From: Desulfofundulus australicus DSM 11792
Lineage (GTDB): Bacteria; Bacillota; Desulfotomaculia; Desulfotomaculales; Desulfovirgulaceae
Direction: 5' to 3'
NCBI RefSeq assembly: GCF_900129285.1
Contig: NZ_FQUW01000030.1
Location: 1-37,190 of the forward strand
Length of the DNA: 37,190 bases
The notes under the pieces were generated by a model. It did not search any database and had not been told where the DNA came from. It saw nothing but the letters and a program-made list of their open reading frames with translations. Within the stretch, counting starts at the first letter, position 1; every line of letters starts with the position of its first letter. The position numbers and the translations under genes are program-made. This document shows, piece by piece, positions 8,098 to 16,276 of the stretch.

Positions 8098-8140
8098 CGT
8101 AAATAGCCCCGGTTTTTTAGAAGGGAGAGGTTGAAGGCCC

Positions 8141-9472
8141 GTGGCTCAGTTGACTAACGATGATGTAAGACACCTGGCCAAAGAACTGGGAGTAAAGTTC
8201 ATCCGCCTGCAGTTTACCGATATTTTTGGCGTGTTAAAAAATGTTTCCATTACCGTGGAACAGCTGGATAAGGCCCTGGATGGGGAAATGATGTTTGACG
8301 GCTCTTCCATTGAAGGTTTTGTTCGTATCGAGGAATCGGACATGTACCTGCGTCCCGATCCGGCCACCTTCGTGGTCTTTCCCTGGCGCCCCCGGGACGG
8401 GGCGGTGGCCCGGTTGATATGTGACATTTATAATGCCGACGGCACCCCCTTTATCGGCGACCCCCGTTACGTGCTCAAGCGTGTTATAGCCGAAGCCAGG
8501 GAAATGGGCTTTACCATGAACGTGGGCCCGGAGGCGGAGTTTTTCCTCTTCCACGTGGACAGTGACGGCCGCCCCACCACCATCACCCACGACCGGGCGG
8601 GCTACTTTGACCTGACGCCTGTGGATCTGGGTGAAGATGCCCGGCGGGACATGGTCCTCACCCTGGAGCAGATGGGTTTTGAAATCGAAGCTTCCCACCA
8701 TGAGGTGGCTCCCGGGCAGCACGAAATTGATTTTAAATATGCCGATGCCCTGGATACCGCCGACAAGGTGGTCACCTTTAAGTTTGTGGTGCGCACTATC
8801 GCCCAGAGGCACGGGCTTCATGCCTCCTTCATGCCCAAGCCCATATTCGGCATTGCCGGTTCGGGCATGCACTTGAATCAGTCCCTTATGAAAAACGGGG
8901 AGAATGCCTTTTACGATCCCCGGGCACCCCTGCAGTTGAGCGATACAGCCCTGTATTACATCGGCGGCCTGATCAAGCACGCCCGGGCCATTGCCGCCAT
9001 AACCAACCCGACGGTAAACTCGTACAAGCGCCTGGTTTCCGGTTACGAGGCACCGGTGTATATCGCCTGGTCCTCCCGTAACCGCAGTCCCCTGATCCGC
9101 ATCCCGGCCAAGCGGGGCCAGTCCACCCGCATTGAGCTGCGCAGCCCGGATCCGTCCTGCAACCCCTACCTGGCCCTGGCCGTGTGCCTGGCGGCGGGGC
9201 TGGACGGGATAAAGAATCGCATCTCACCTCCGCCGCCCTGCGACTGCAACATTTATGAAATGAGTGCCAGGGAACGGGAGGAGCGGGGCATCGGCTGCCT
9301 GCCCGAGAGTTTGAAGGAAGCCCTGGATGAGCTGGAGCGGGACGAGGTGATCAAGGAAGCTCTCGGCCCCCACGTATACAGCCGCTTCATGGAGGCCAAG
9401 CGCATCGAATGGGACCGTTATCGCGTGCAGGTGCATCCCTGGGAGATTGAGGAGTATCTGACCAAGTACTAG
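8141..9472 (+). CDS. glnA: Glutamine synthetase, type I, second intact copy
   Basis: A 443-residue glutamine synthetase with a complete active site: [52 protein letters not shown] and RIELRSPDP. It is closer to the Bacillus enzyme over the DGSSIEGF stretch than the paralogue before it. The start is GTG, preceded by AAGGGAGAGG at a 10-base distance. Leader 4 sits just upstream. The close similarity of this gene and glnA 2 suggests tandem duplication, with separate leaders allowing separate control. The promoter and leader give it its own transcription unit. Confidence 0.95.
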   Translation: MAQLTNDDVRHLAKELGVKFIRLQFTDIFGVLKNVSITVEQLDKALDGEMMFDGSSIEGFVRIEESDMYLRPDPATFVVFPWRPRDGAVARLICDIYNADGTPFIGDPRYVLKRVIAEAREMGFTMNVGPEAEFFLFHVDSDGRPTTITHDRAGYFDLTPVDLGEDARRDMVLTLEQMGFEIEASHHEVAPGQHEIDFKYADALDTADKVVTFKFVVRTIAQRHGLHASFMPKPIFGIAGSGMHLNQSLMKNGENAFYDPRAPLQLSDTALYYIGGLIKHARAIAAITNPTVNSYKRLVSGYEAPVYIAWSSRNRSPLIRIPAKRGQSTRIELRSPDPSCNPYLALAVCLAAGLDGIKNRISPPPPCDCNIYEMSAREREERGIGCLPESLKEALDELERDEVIKEALGPHVYSRFMEAKRIEWDRYRVQVHPWEIEEYLTKY

Positions 9473-9588
9473 GCGTGCTCGCTGGAGGACAGCGCAGTAC
9501 CTTGCGGAAGGGCCGGACGGGCCAGGAAGCCGGCCGAACTTGAGCGCCGGGGAACGACTGCCTCCAAAATATGCGAAAATAAATTGAA

Positions 9589-9698
9589 CCGGTACAACGG
9601 TGTGCCGGGGTAACGAGGGCAACGAGGCCCACGTGCAGGTCACCTTTCAAGGAGGAAAATGTCCCTTTCCATCCCACAGGCCTGCCGTGGGCTTTTTT
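9589..9698 (+). promoter_or_regulatory. ANTAR-type leader 5, before the split glutamate synthase operon
   Basis: First hairpin 9589-9608: CCGGTAC/GTGCCGG with hexaloop AACGGT. Second hairpin 9617-9630: GGGC/GCCC with hexaloop AACGAG. Both show A1 and G4. GCCCACG (9627-9633) also pairs with CGTGGGC (9686-9692), with an inner GCAGG/CCTGC helix (9635-9639 with 9681-9685), followed by TTTTTT: a clean terminator that excludes the second hairpin. The 9473-9588 stretch upstream holds no gene and no convincing promoter. Confidence 0.8.
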
Positions 9699-9700
9699 AG
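9659..9700 (+). other. Possible 13-residue leader peptide inside leader 5
   Basis: AAGGAGG at 9649-9655 is followed after only three bases by an ATG, and the frame (MSLSIPQACRGLF) ends in a TAG at the end of the terminator U-tract. Ribosome movement here would overlap the terminator 3' strand. The short spacing counts against translation. It is a speculative call. Confidence 0.25.
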
Positions 9701-9749
9701 TCTTTTTTACAACTTTAGTCTATAGTCTATCGAGGAAGGAGTGACGGAA

Positions 9750-10196
9750 ATGCCTCGAGTTGTGGTCAAGCCGGAAGTCTGTATTGGTTGCCACCTGTGT
9801 GAGGTCTGGTGCGTGGTGGCCCATTCACGCAGTAAAAACATTCTCAAAGCATTTCTCCATGAAACACCACGGCCGGTACCCCGGGTGGTGGTGGAAGAAA
9901 ACCTGCCCTTTACCCTCCCCGTGCATTGCCGGCACTGTACCGAACCGTCCTGCGTGGAGGCATGCATCAGCGGGGCACTGTACAGGGACCCCCTCACAGG
10001 CCGGGTGGAACACGATGCCGGCCGCTGTGTGGGCTGCTACAGCTGCGTTATGGCCTGTCCCTACGGGGCAGTGGTCATCGATGAAGTCAACCGCAAAGTA
10101 GCCAGGTGCGATCTGTGTAAGGAAATGGGAGAACCGGCCTGCGTGAAGCAGTGTCCCAACCGGGCACTGGTTTATCAGGATTCGTTTACCAGTTAG
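9750..10196 (+). CDS. 4Fe-4S ferredoxin-type electron-transfer subunit of split glutamate synthase
   Basis: The 148-residue protein has several Cys motifs of the DmsB/HycB kind: CIGCHLCEVWC, CRHCTEPSCVEAC, CVGCYSCVMACP and CDLCKEMGEPACVKQCP. These match four [4Fe-4S] clusters. I choose the ATG at 9750, 8 bases after GGAG; the GTG at 9741 abuts the ribosome site. It opens the glutamate synthase operon, 15 bases before the FAD oxidoreductase gene, and most likely carries electrons from the oxidoreductase to the FMN subunit. Classical bacterial glutamate synthase uses a single GltD small subunit instead. Confidence 0.85.
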   Translation: MPRVVVKPEVCIGCHLCEVWCVVAHSRSKNILKAFLHETPRPVPRVVVEENLPFTLPVHCRHCTEPSCVEACISGALYRDPLTGRVEHDAGRCVGCYSCVMACPYGAVVIDEVNRKVARCDLCKEMGEPACVKQCPNRALVYQDSFTS

Positions 10197-10211
10197 GCAA
10201 GGGGGAAGCTT

Positions 10212-11519
10212 ATGGAGAGGTTTGATTATCTGATCATTGGTAACTCGGTGGGTGCGGTGGGTTGCATTGAAACCCTGCGTTCATTCGATAAAAGCAGTTC
10301 CATAGCTGTTATCGGGGAAGAACCACACCATGTCTATTCCCGGGCCCTGCTGCCCTATTACCTGGATAATGAAGTGCCCGTGGAAAAAATGCTCTACCGC
10401 CCGGTGGATTTCTATGAGCGTCTGGGGGTGACCCCTGTGCTCGGCCGGCGGGCGGTGGGCCTGGATACGGCCGGACACGTGGTAAAACTGGATGACGGCC
10501 TGATCATCTCCTATGGAAAACTGCTGCTGGCCACCGGCGGGCGGCCCATTGTCCCCCCCATACCGGGACTGGATACGGAAAAGGAGAACATCTGCAACTT
10601 TGTGGCGTTGCAGGACCTGCAGCGCATCAGCCGGTTGCTCCCGTCGGCGGGGCGGGCGGTGGTGCTCGGCGGGGGGATCATCGGCCTTATGGCAGCCGAG
10701 GCGCTGCATAAAAAGGGTCTGGAGGTCGGTGTGGTGGAACTGGCTCCCCGGGTGCTGGCGCCGGTGGTGGATGAATTTACCTCCCGGCTGATTGAGGAGG
10801 CCTTCCGCCGGTCCGGCGTGGTCATATACACCGGAACCACCTTTAAAGAAGTCCAGGGCGGGGAGCGGGCCACCGGAGTGGTGCTCACCGACGGTACTTC
10901 CCTCCCCTGCGACCTGCTGGTGGTGGCCGTGGGTGTGGCCCCCCGGGTGGACCTGGCCAGGGAAGCGGGACTGGCCGTGAACCGGGGTATTCTGGTGAAT
11001 CGACAGATGGAAACATCCGCTGCCGGTGTTTATGCCTGTGGAGACTGTGCCGAAGTTTACGACTTCCTGACGGGTAACCGGCGCGTGCTCCCCCTGTGGC
11101 CCAATGCCTACGCCGGCGGCCGGGTGGCCGCGTACAACATGCTGGGTATGAAGCGGGAATACGATCGGGCCACCTCCATGAATGCCATGCACTTTTTCGA
11201 CCTGAACATTATCACGGCCGGTCTCAATACGGCAGGGGAAAAGGATGGCTTTGAGGTTATCAGCCGTTTTGATGCCGGCTCCCGCAGCTACCGGAGATTT
11301 GTGTTAAAGGACGACCGCATTCACGGGTTTACCCTGGTGACCGGGATTGCCCGGGCGGGTATCTTCCTGCACCTGATGCGCCGGGGTTGCCCTGTTACTT
11401 CCTTTAAAGAGAAGCTCCTGGAGGGGGAGTTCGGTTACCTGGCCATTCCGGAAGGCCTGAGACGGGAGTTATTGAAGGATGAAGGAGTGATGAGCGAATA
11501 TGCGGCCACAAATCAGTGA
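10212..11519 (+). CDS. FAD/NAD(P)-dependent oxidoreductase of the glutamate synthase operon
   Basis: A 435-residue pyridine-nucleotide-disulfide-type flavoprotein. The FAD motif lies at residues 6-20 (LIIGNSVGAVGC), the NAD(P) motif in the middle (VVLGGGIIGLMAAE) and the second FAD motif at GVYACGDCAEV. No redox-active CxxxxC pair follows the FAD motif, so it resembles NADH-dependent ferredoxin or nitrite-reductase-type oxidoreductases more than disulfide reductases. AAGGGGGAAG precedes the ATG. It overlaps the glutaminase gene by 20 bases, implying coupled translation. Likely role: moving electrons from NAD(P)H via the 4Fe-4S subunit to the FMN subunit. Confidence 0.85.
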   Translation: MERFDYLIIGNSVGAVGCIETLRSFDKSSSIAVIGEEPHHVYSRALLPYYLDNEVPVEKMLYRPVDFYERLGVTPVLGRRAVGLDTAGHVVKLDDGLIISYGKLLLATGGRPIVPPIPGLDTEKENICNFVALQDLQRISRLLPSAGRAVVLGGGIIGLMAAEALHKKGLEVGVVELAPRVLAPVVDEFTSRLIEEAFRRSGVVIYTGTTFKEVQGGERATGVVLTDGTSLPCDLLVVAVGVAPRVDLAREAGLAVNRGILVNRQMETSAAGVYACGDCAEVYDFLTGNRRVLPLWPNAYAGGRVAAYNMLGMKREYDRATSMNAMHFFDLNIITAGLNTAGEKDGFEVISRFDAGSRSYRRFVLKDDRIHGFTLVTGIARAGIFLHLMRRGCPVTSFKEKLLEGEFGYLAIPEGLRRELLKDEGVMSEYAATNQ

Positions 11520-12639
11520 ACGGTACCTGCCTGAAAAAGATTCCCAGGCCTGCGGTTTGTTTGGGGTAATGAATACGGCCGGGGAAAGGTTTGGTGGGGA
11601 AATGGCCATAAACGCCATGGCGAACATGAAGGTGCGGGGTAACGGCCTGGGCGGCGGTTTTGCCATTTACGGGCTTTACCCGGAGTTCAGGGATTACTAC
11701 GCCCTGCACATCATGTTTGAACGTCACCAACCTGGGGCCAAAGAAATGGTAGATGAATTTCTGGCTGACCATTTCCACGTGGTCTATGATGAAGTAATCC
11801 CCACCAATAAAAAGGCCACGGTTCTGAACCCGCCGGTGGTGTGGCGATATTTCGTATCTCCCCGACGGCACCCGGAAGAAGGAAATAACCTGTCAGATGA
11901 TGAGTTCGTGGTGGAAAAAGTTATGCACATCAACACCCGGATCGATGGTGCTTACGTATTTTCTTCCGGGAAGGACATGGGCGTTTTTAAAGGGGTGGGT
12001 TTCCCCGAGGAGATTGCCGATTACTTCATGCTTGACCGGTTGTACAAGGGATACATCTGGACCGCCCACAGCCGTTTTCCCACCAATACGCCCGGATGGT
12101 GGGGCGGGGCACACCCTTTTTCCATCCTGGACTGGACGGTGGTGCATAACGGTGAGCTCTCTTCCTACGGCACCAACCGCCGGTATCTGGAGATGTTTGG
12201 CTACTACTGTACCCTTTATACGGATACGGAAGTGATGGCCTATGCCGTGGACCTGCTCATGCGCCGGCAGGGCCTGCCCATAGAAGTGGTATCCGGGATC
12301 TTCGCCGCCCCCATGTGGGACATCATTGAGCATATGGAACCGGAAAGACGAGAGCTTTACAAGACCCTACGTATGTCCTACGCCCCTCTGTTGATGAACG
12401 GCCCCTTTACGGTTATCGTCGCCCATCATAATGAAATGTTCGGCCTGACCGACCGCATCAGGCTGCGGCCAATTACGGCTGCTGCGGCGGGGGATTTTGT
12501 CTTTCTTTCTTCTGAAGAGGCATCCATCCGGGCCGTGGCTCCCCGGCTTGACCTGGCCTGGACGCCGCCGGGGGGCGAGCCGGTAGTGGCCCGGCTGCAC
12601 ACTAAGGACTATCTGGCCAGCCTGACCCGTGCCGTGTAG
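11500..12639 (+). CDS. Glutaminase (class II amidotransferase) domain of split glutamate synthase
   Basis: This 379-residue protein equals the N-terminal amidotransferase domain of GltB, releasing ammonia from glutamine. The catalytic Cys is in CGLFGVMN at residue 18, so a 17-residue propeptide must be removed to expose it, as in full-length GltB. Other signs are RFPTNTPGWWGGAHPF and VVHNGELSSYG, which line the glutamine site. The start overlaps the preceding gene and follows GAAGGAG. The three domains of GltB are encoded apart, as known from archaea and some anaerobes. A 195-base gap with a large palindrome separates it from the FMN subunit. Confidence 0.9.
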   Translation: MRPQISERYLPEKDSQACGLFGVMNTAGERFGGEMAINAMANMKVRGNGLGGGFAIYGLYPEFRDYYALHIMFERHQPGAKEMVDEFLADHFHVVYDEVIPTNKKATVLNPPVVWRYFVSPRRHPEEGNNLSDDEFVVEKVMHINTRIDGAYVFSSGKDMGVFKGVGFPEEIADYFMLDRLYKGYIWTAHSRFPTNTPGWWGGAHPFSILDWTVVHNGELSSYGTNRRYLEMFGYYCTLYTDTEVMAYAVDLLMRRQGLPIEVVSGIFAAPMWDIIEHMEPERRELYKTLRMSYAPLLMNGPFTVIVAHHNEMFGLTDRIRLRPITAAAAGDFVFLSSEEASIRAVAPRLDLAWTPPGGEPVVARLHTKDYLASLTRAV

Positions 12640-12669
12640 CATTTACCCCGGGTGTAACCAGCAAGGTAA

Positions 12670-12796
12670 TTGTTCAGTAAAGCTGCTACCATTGGCACGG
12701 TGCCGCGTTGTCCAAAGCGAACGACTTGCGGAGTGCAGTCAGTGCGGAGCACTGGAGTGAGCGTGGACAACGCGGCACCATAGGGTCACTGAACAA
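12670..12796. repeat. 127-bp palindromic element inside the glutamate synthase operon
   Basis: Nested inverted repeats: outer TTGTTCAGT (12670-12678) with ACTGAACAA (12788-12796), a perfect 16-bp pair GGTGCCGCGTTGTCCA (12699-12714) with 12764-12779, and a central hairpin CAGTGC-GGA-GCACTG (12740-12754). There is no U-tract, so it is not a simple terminator. It could be a small non-autonomous mobile palindrome or a structured RNA that tunes expression of the downstream genes. Confidence 0.75.
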
Positions 12797-12834
12797 ATAC
12801 CCAACAAGATCACACATAATGAGGGTGAGATAGC

Positions 12835-14349
12835 ATGTTTTCCCATCTGTTACCCGAGTTTCTGGTTGAACGCCGCAGTGACCGGTGTATAAAATGCCGG
12901 GTCTGTGAGCGGCAATGCCCCAACGGGGTTCACCATTACGATACAGAACTGGACCTCATGTTCAGCGATGAAAGCCCGTGTGTGGGGTGCCAGCGTTGTG
13001 TGGTGTTCTGCCCCACCAACGCCCTTTCTGTATACCCGCACCCGACGACCTATCGTCCCAATGCCAGCTGGACCAGGGAGAAGCTGCAGGATTTAAAGAA
13101 ACAGGCCGAGACCGGAGGGGTTATTCTGACCGGCAGCGGCAATGACAAGCCCTACCGGATTTACTGGGACCACCTGGTCCTGAATGCCTCCCAGGTAACC
13201 AACCCTTCCATTGACCCGTTGCGGGAGCCCATGGAACTGCGTACTTACCTGGGGCGCAAGCCGGATACCCTGGAAGTGGAAGTATGTGGGGACAGAGTAT
13301 CCATTACCTCCCGGCTTTCACCCAATGTGCCCGTGGAAACGCCCATTCTTTTCTCGGCCATGTCTTACGGTGCCATCAGCTACCAGGCTTTTGTGTCCCT
13401 GGCCATGGCCGCTAAAGAGTTCGGTACCCTCTTCAATACCGGTGAAGGCGGTCTGCCCCGGGAAATGCGGGAAAAGTTCGGCCAAAATGCCGTCGTGCAG
13501 TGTGCCAGCGGGCGCTTTGGGGTGGACCCGGAGTATTTAAACTCGGCAGCCGTGGTGGAAATCAAGATCGGCCAGGGGGCCAAGCCGGGTATTGGCGGTC
13601 ACCTGCCGGGAGAAAAGGTGGCGGCCAACATTGCCCTGACCCGGATGATCCCTGAAGGTACCGATGCCCTCTCCCCGGCGCCGCAGCATGACATTTATTC
13701 CATTGAAGACCTGTCCATGCTCATCTATGCCCTGAAGGAGGCCACCAACTACGAAAAGCCGGTTTCCGTCAAGATTGCGGCGGTGCACAACGTGGCGGCC
13801 ATTGCCTCCGGCATAGTCAGGGCCGGAGCAGATATCGTGGCCATTGACGGCCTGCGGGGCGGTACCGGTGCCGCGCCCAAAGCCATCCGGGATAACGTGG
13901 GTATTCCCATCGAGCTGGCCTTAGCGGCAGTGGACCGGCGGCTGCGGGAAGAGGGCATCAGGCACAAGTGCTCCATCATTGCGGCCAGCGGTATCCGCTG
14001 CAGTGCTGACGTGGTCAAAGCTATTGCCCTGGGAGCGGACGCGGTGTACATCGGCTCGGCGGCACTGGTGGCCATGGGCTGTACCCTGTGCCAGAAATGC
14101 TATACCGGCAAATGTGCCTGGGGTATCTGTACCCAGGATCCCTACCTTTCCCGCCGCCTGAACCCGGAAATCGCCAGCCAGCGGCTGGTCAACCTGCTGC
14201 GGGGCTGGAGCCATGAGATCAAGGAAATGCTGGGCGGCATGGGCATTAACGCCATTGAAAGCCTGCGGGGCAACCGGGAACACCTGCGCGGGGTGGGCCT
14301 GGAGGGCTGGGAACTGGACGTGCTGGGAGTAAAAGGAGCGGGGGAGTGA
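12835..14349 (+). CDS. FMN/Fe-S catalytic domain of split glutamate synthase
   Basis: The 504-residue protein makes glutamate from 2-oxoglutarate and channelled ammonia. Residues 15-65 hold two 4Fe-4S motifs (CIKCRVCERQCP and CVGCQRCVVFCP) absent from classical GltB. The rest is the FMN barrel with GQGAKPGIGGHLPG, DGLRGGTG and the Cys loop for the 3Fe-4S cluster, CTLCQKCYTGKCAWGIC. The N-terminal ferredoxin domain and the separate ferredoxin-like subunit upstream suggest an electron path through several clusters. The ATG follows GAGGGTGAG. The gene is followed at once by the GXGXG subunit. This layout matches archaeal-type glutamate synthase. Confidence 0.92.
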   Translation: MFSHLLPEFLVERRSDRCIKCRVCERQCPNGVHHYDTELDLMFSDESPCVGCQRCVVFCPTNALSVYPHPTTYRPNASWTREKLQDLKKQAETGGVILTGSGNDKPYRIYWDHLVLNASQVTNPSIDPLREPMELRTYLGRKPDTLEVEVCGDRVSITSRLSPNVPVETPILFSAMSYGAISYQAFVSLAMAAKEFGTLFNTGEGGLPREMREKFGQNAVVQCASGRFGVDPEYLNSAAVVEIKIGQGAKPGIGGHLPGEKVAANIALTRMIPEGTDALSPAPQHDIYSIEDLSMLIYALKEATNYEKPVSVKIAAVHNVAAIASGIVRAGADIVAIDGLRGGTGAAPKAIRDNVGIPIELALAAVDRRLREEGIRHKCSIIAASGIRCSADVVKAIALGADAVYIGSAALVAMGCTLCQKCYTGKCAWGICTQDPYLSRRLNPEIASQRLVNLLRGWSHEIKEMLGGMGINAIESLRGNREHLRGVGLEGWELDVLGVKGAGE

Positions 14350-14353
14350 GAAC

Positions 14354-15205
14354 ATGGCGGTAAGCTGTGCCCGATATGGGCTGCGGGAAATGTTTTTGGG
14401 TGGTGTTAGATCCCTTGAGGAACTGAGAAGCCGCCTTTCAATAGAGGGACAGGAGGCGGAAATAGACGCCCGGGATCTTGTGCACAAGGAAATAAATGAT
14501 CTGATCCGGGAAGCGGCCCTTTCCGGCGCCCGCAGGATCACCCTGCTGAACGTTTGCGGCCAGCGTTACATCGGGACGCGGCTCTTCCTCCCACAGCAGG
14601 ACGGCAAAATAGAAATTCATGTTTATTCCACTCCGGGCAACGACCTGGGAGCTTTCCTGGCCGGGCACCGCATTGTGGTGCACGGCAATGCCCAGGACGG
14701 GGTGGGCAATACCATGGATGACGGCGAGATCGTGGTTCACGGGCGGGCAGGGGATATCGTTGCCATGGCCATGCGCGGCGGCAGGATTTTTATCCGGGAC
14801 AGCGTCGGTTACCGGGCGGCCATTCATATGAAGGAGTATACCGGCAAGGTGCCGGTACTGGTAATCGGCGGGACGGCCCAGGACTTCTTTGGCGAGTATA
14901 TGGCCGGGGGTATTGTGATCCTGCTGGGCCTGAACCTCAAGCCGGGCGAGCGCCACCACGCCCACTACATCGGTACGGGCATGCACGGCGGGGTAATTTA
15001 CCTGCGGGGAGAGGTTGCCCCCTACCAGCTGGGCAGGGAAGTGGGCGTGCTGGAGCTGGATGACAAGGACCGCCGGCTTTTACACCGGTACGTTGGTGAA
15101 TTTGCCCGGCACTTTAACCTCAATGCGGAGAGCATCCTGGATGACCGTTTTGTCAAACTGATGCCGGTATCCAAAAGACCTTACGGCAGGGTATATGCTT
15201 ATTAA
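14354..15205 (+). CDS. GXGXG (C-terminal alpha-like) domain of split glutamate synthase
   Basis: 283 residues forming the right-handed beta-helix that closes GltB. The repeating glycine pattern is seen in GNAQDGVGNTMDDGEIVVHG, RGGRIFIRD, GGTAQDFFGEYMAGG and GTGMHGGVIYLRG. The first 40 residues are unrelated to that fold. The domain has structural duties in the large subunit rather than catalysis. It starts four bases after the FMN gene stop, so translation is probably coupled. It is the last gene of the glutamate synthase operon. Relatives also occur in formylmethanofuran dehydrogenase subunit C, but the neighbours settle the assignment. Confidence 0.9.
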   Translation: MAVSCARYGLREMFLGGVRSLEELRSRLSIEGQEAEIDARDLVHKEINDLIREAALSGARRITLLNVCGQRYIGTRLFLPQQDGKIEIHVYSTPGNDLGAFLAGHRIVVHGNAQDGVGNTMDDGEIVVHGRAGDIVAMAMRGGRIFIRDSVGYRAAIHMKEYTGKVPVLVIGGTAQDFFGEYMAGGIVILLGLNLKPGERHHAHYIGTGMHGGVIYLRGEVAPYQLGREVGVLELDDKDRRLLHRYVGEFARHFNLNAESILDDRFVKLMPVSKRPYGRVYAY

Positions 15206-15218
15206 AACACGAGCAAAT

Positions 15219-15292
15219 AAATGGCTGCTGTTTTGCAACACAAGCGTGCGACCTTGCAGGTGCGTGCACACAGCGGCCATTATTATTTTCCG
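15219..15292 (+). terminator. Possible end-of-operon hairpin
   Basis: AATGGCTGCTGT and ACAGCGGCCATT form a 12-bp stem with one G-U around a long loop that itself contains GCGTGC-type repeats; ATTATTATTTTCC follows. The U-tract is interrupted. I place it as a probable terminator between the glutamate synthase operon and ilvN. Confidence 0.4.
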
Positions 15293-15341
15293 GCGATATG
15301 CCCGCCGCATCTTGATCCTGACATCTTGCGTCAATCCGATA

Positions 15342-15371
15342 TTCAATCGTGCCTGTGTTTTGTGTTAAAAT
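15342..15371 (+). promoter_or_regulatory. Possible promoter of ilvN
   Basis: TTCAAT, an 18-bp spacer, TAAAAT, about 33 bases before the ilvN start. Moderate match only. Confidence 0.35.
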
Positions 15372-15403
15372 ATACGTATTCCAGAAAGAACGGGGGGAGA
15401 GAC

Positions 15404-15907
15404 ATGAAACATACCCTGGCGGTGCTGGTGCTGAACAAGCCCGGGGTACTGGCCCGGATTTCCGGCCTGTTGAGCAGGAGGGTGTTCAATATAGAAAGCA
15501 TTGCTGCCGGATATACCGAGGAGCCGGACATCACCCGCATTACCATCGTGGTAAATGGAGACGACCGGGAACTGGATCAGGTGGTCAAGCAACTGTCCAA
15601 GTTGATTGACGTGATCAAGATCCAGGAACTGCACAGCAGTGAATCCATTGAAAGAGAGCTGGCCCTGATTAAAGTCAAAGCGGACCCGACCCGCCGTTCG
15701 GATATTGTCGACATCGTGGAAATTTTCCGGGCGAACATTGTGGACGTCAACCGGGAAACGATGGTGGTGGAGCTTACCGGTGACGAGGAAAAAATCAATG
15801 CCCTCTGCGCCGTCCTGGAAGACCACGGTATAGTGGAAATGGTCAGAACGGGGAAAATTGCCCTCTGCCGGGGTCCGGGGGCAACCAAATACTATCAGGA
15901 ACAGTAA
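15404..15907 (+). CDS. ilvN: Acetolactate synthase small (regulatory) subunit
   Basis: The 167-residue protein has an N-terminal ACT domain (HTLAVLVLNKPGVLARISGLLSRR, with the NIES segment) and a C-terminal ALS small-subunit domain ending near GPGATKYYQEQ. It binds valine and activates the IlvB catalytic subunit in branched-chain amino acid synthesis. The ATG has GGGGGGAGAG five bases upstream; an open frame back to 15221 reads through the hairpin and promoter and is rejected. ilvB and ilvC, the usual neighbours, are not in the window. The product should therefore act in trans with an IlvB encoded elsewhere. Confidence 0.9.
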   Translation: MKHTLAVLVLNKPGVLARISGLLSRRVFNIESIAAGYTEEPDITRITIVVNGDDRELDQVVKQLSKLIDVIKIQELHSSESIERELALIKVKADPTRRSDIVDIVEIFRANIVDVNRETMVVELTGDEEKINALCAVLEDHGIVEMVRTGKIALCRGPGATKYYQEQ

Positions 15908-15931
15908 ATTATACCCTTTTTCAGCCAGGTA

Positions 15932-15960
15932 TTGACATAAGAACCGCCCAAATGTATATA
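15932..15960 (+). promoter_or_regulatory. Strong sigma-A promoter of mazEF
   Basis: Perfect TTGACA, 17 bp, TATATA (or TATAAT with 19 bp). Downstream lies AAGGGGG before the antitoxin start. Confidence 0.75.
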
Positions 15961-16005
15961 ATATGTAGTGCTGGTATTTTTAGTGCGAATTAAGGGGGTT
16001 TGGTG

Positions 16006-16272
16006 GTGGCTCAGGTGAAAAGGATTATGATTACCCTGCCCGACAATCTTCTGGCCGAAATGGATGGAATAGCGGCTGCGGAAAAATCAAACAGGAGCGA
16101 ATTGATCCGGGAAGCCATGCGCTTTTACCTCGCCGAGCGCAAGCGTCAGCAGCTCCGGGAGCAGATGAAGAAGGGTTACCAGGAAATGGCCAGGATTAAC
16201 CGGGAATTAGCCGCAGAACAGTGGCTGGGGGATGAGGATCAAGAACATTACAGAAAGGCGGAGGTAAAATAA
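16006..16272 (+). CDS. MazE-type antitoxin, ribbon-helix-helix
   Basis: An 88-residue protein starting [20 protein letters not shown], which is a typical ribbon-helix-helix DNA-binding N-terminus, followed by a charged C-terminal tail (about residues 45-88) fit to mask the toxin. The GTG at 16006 stands seven bases from AAGGGGG; GTG 16003 and TTG 16000 are closer and less likely. It precedes the MazF gene by four bases and belongs to the Firmicute NdoAI antitoxin group. It should repress its own promoter together with MazF. Confidence 0.85.
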   Translation: MAQVKRIMITLPDNLLAEMDGIAAAEKSNRSELIREAMRFYLAERKRQQLREQMKKGYQEMARINRELAAEQWLGDEDQEHYRKAEVK

Positions 16273-16276
16273 ACCC

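Noticed and set aside
15221-15403. N-terminal extension of ilvN by 61 codons
   Set aside because: It covers a hairpin and promoter-like site, has no ribosome site, and the family begins at MKHTLAV.
15206-15403. T-box leader before ilvN
   Set aside because: No T-box sequence (TGGNACCGCG type) or specifier stem is present; the hairpin there looks like an operon end.
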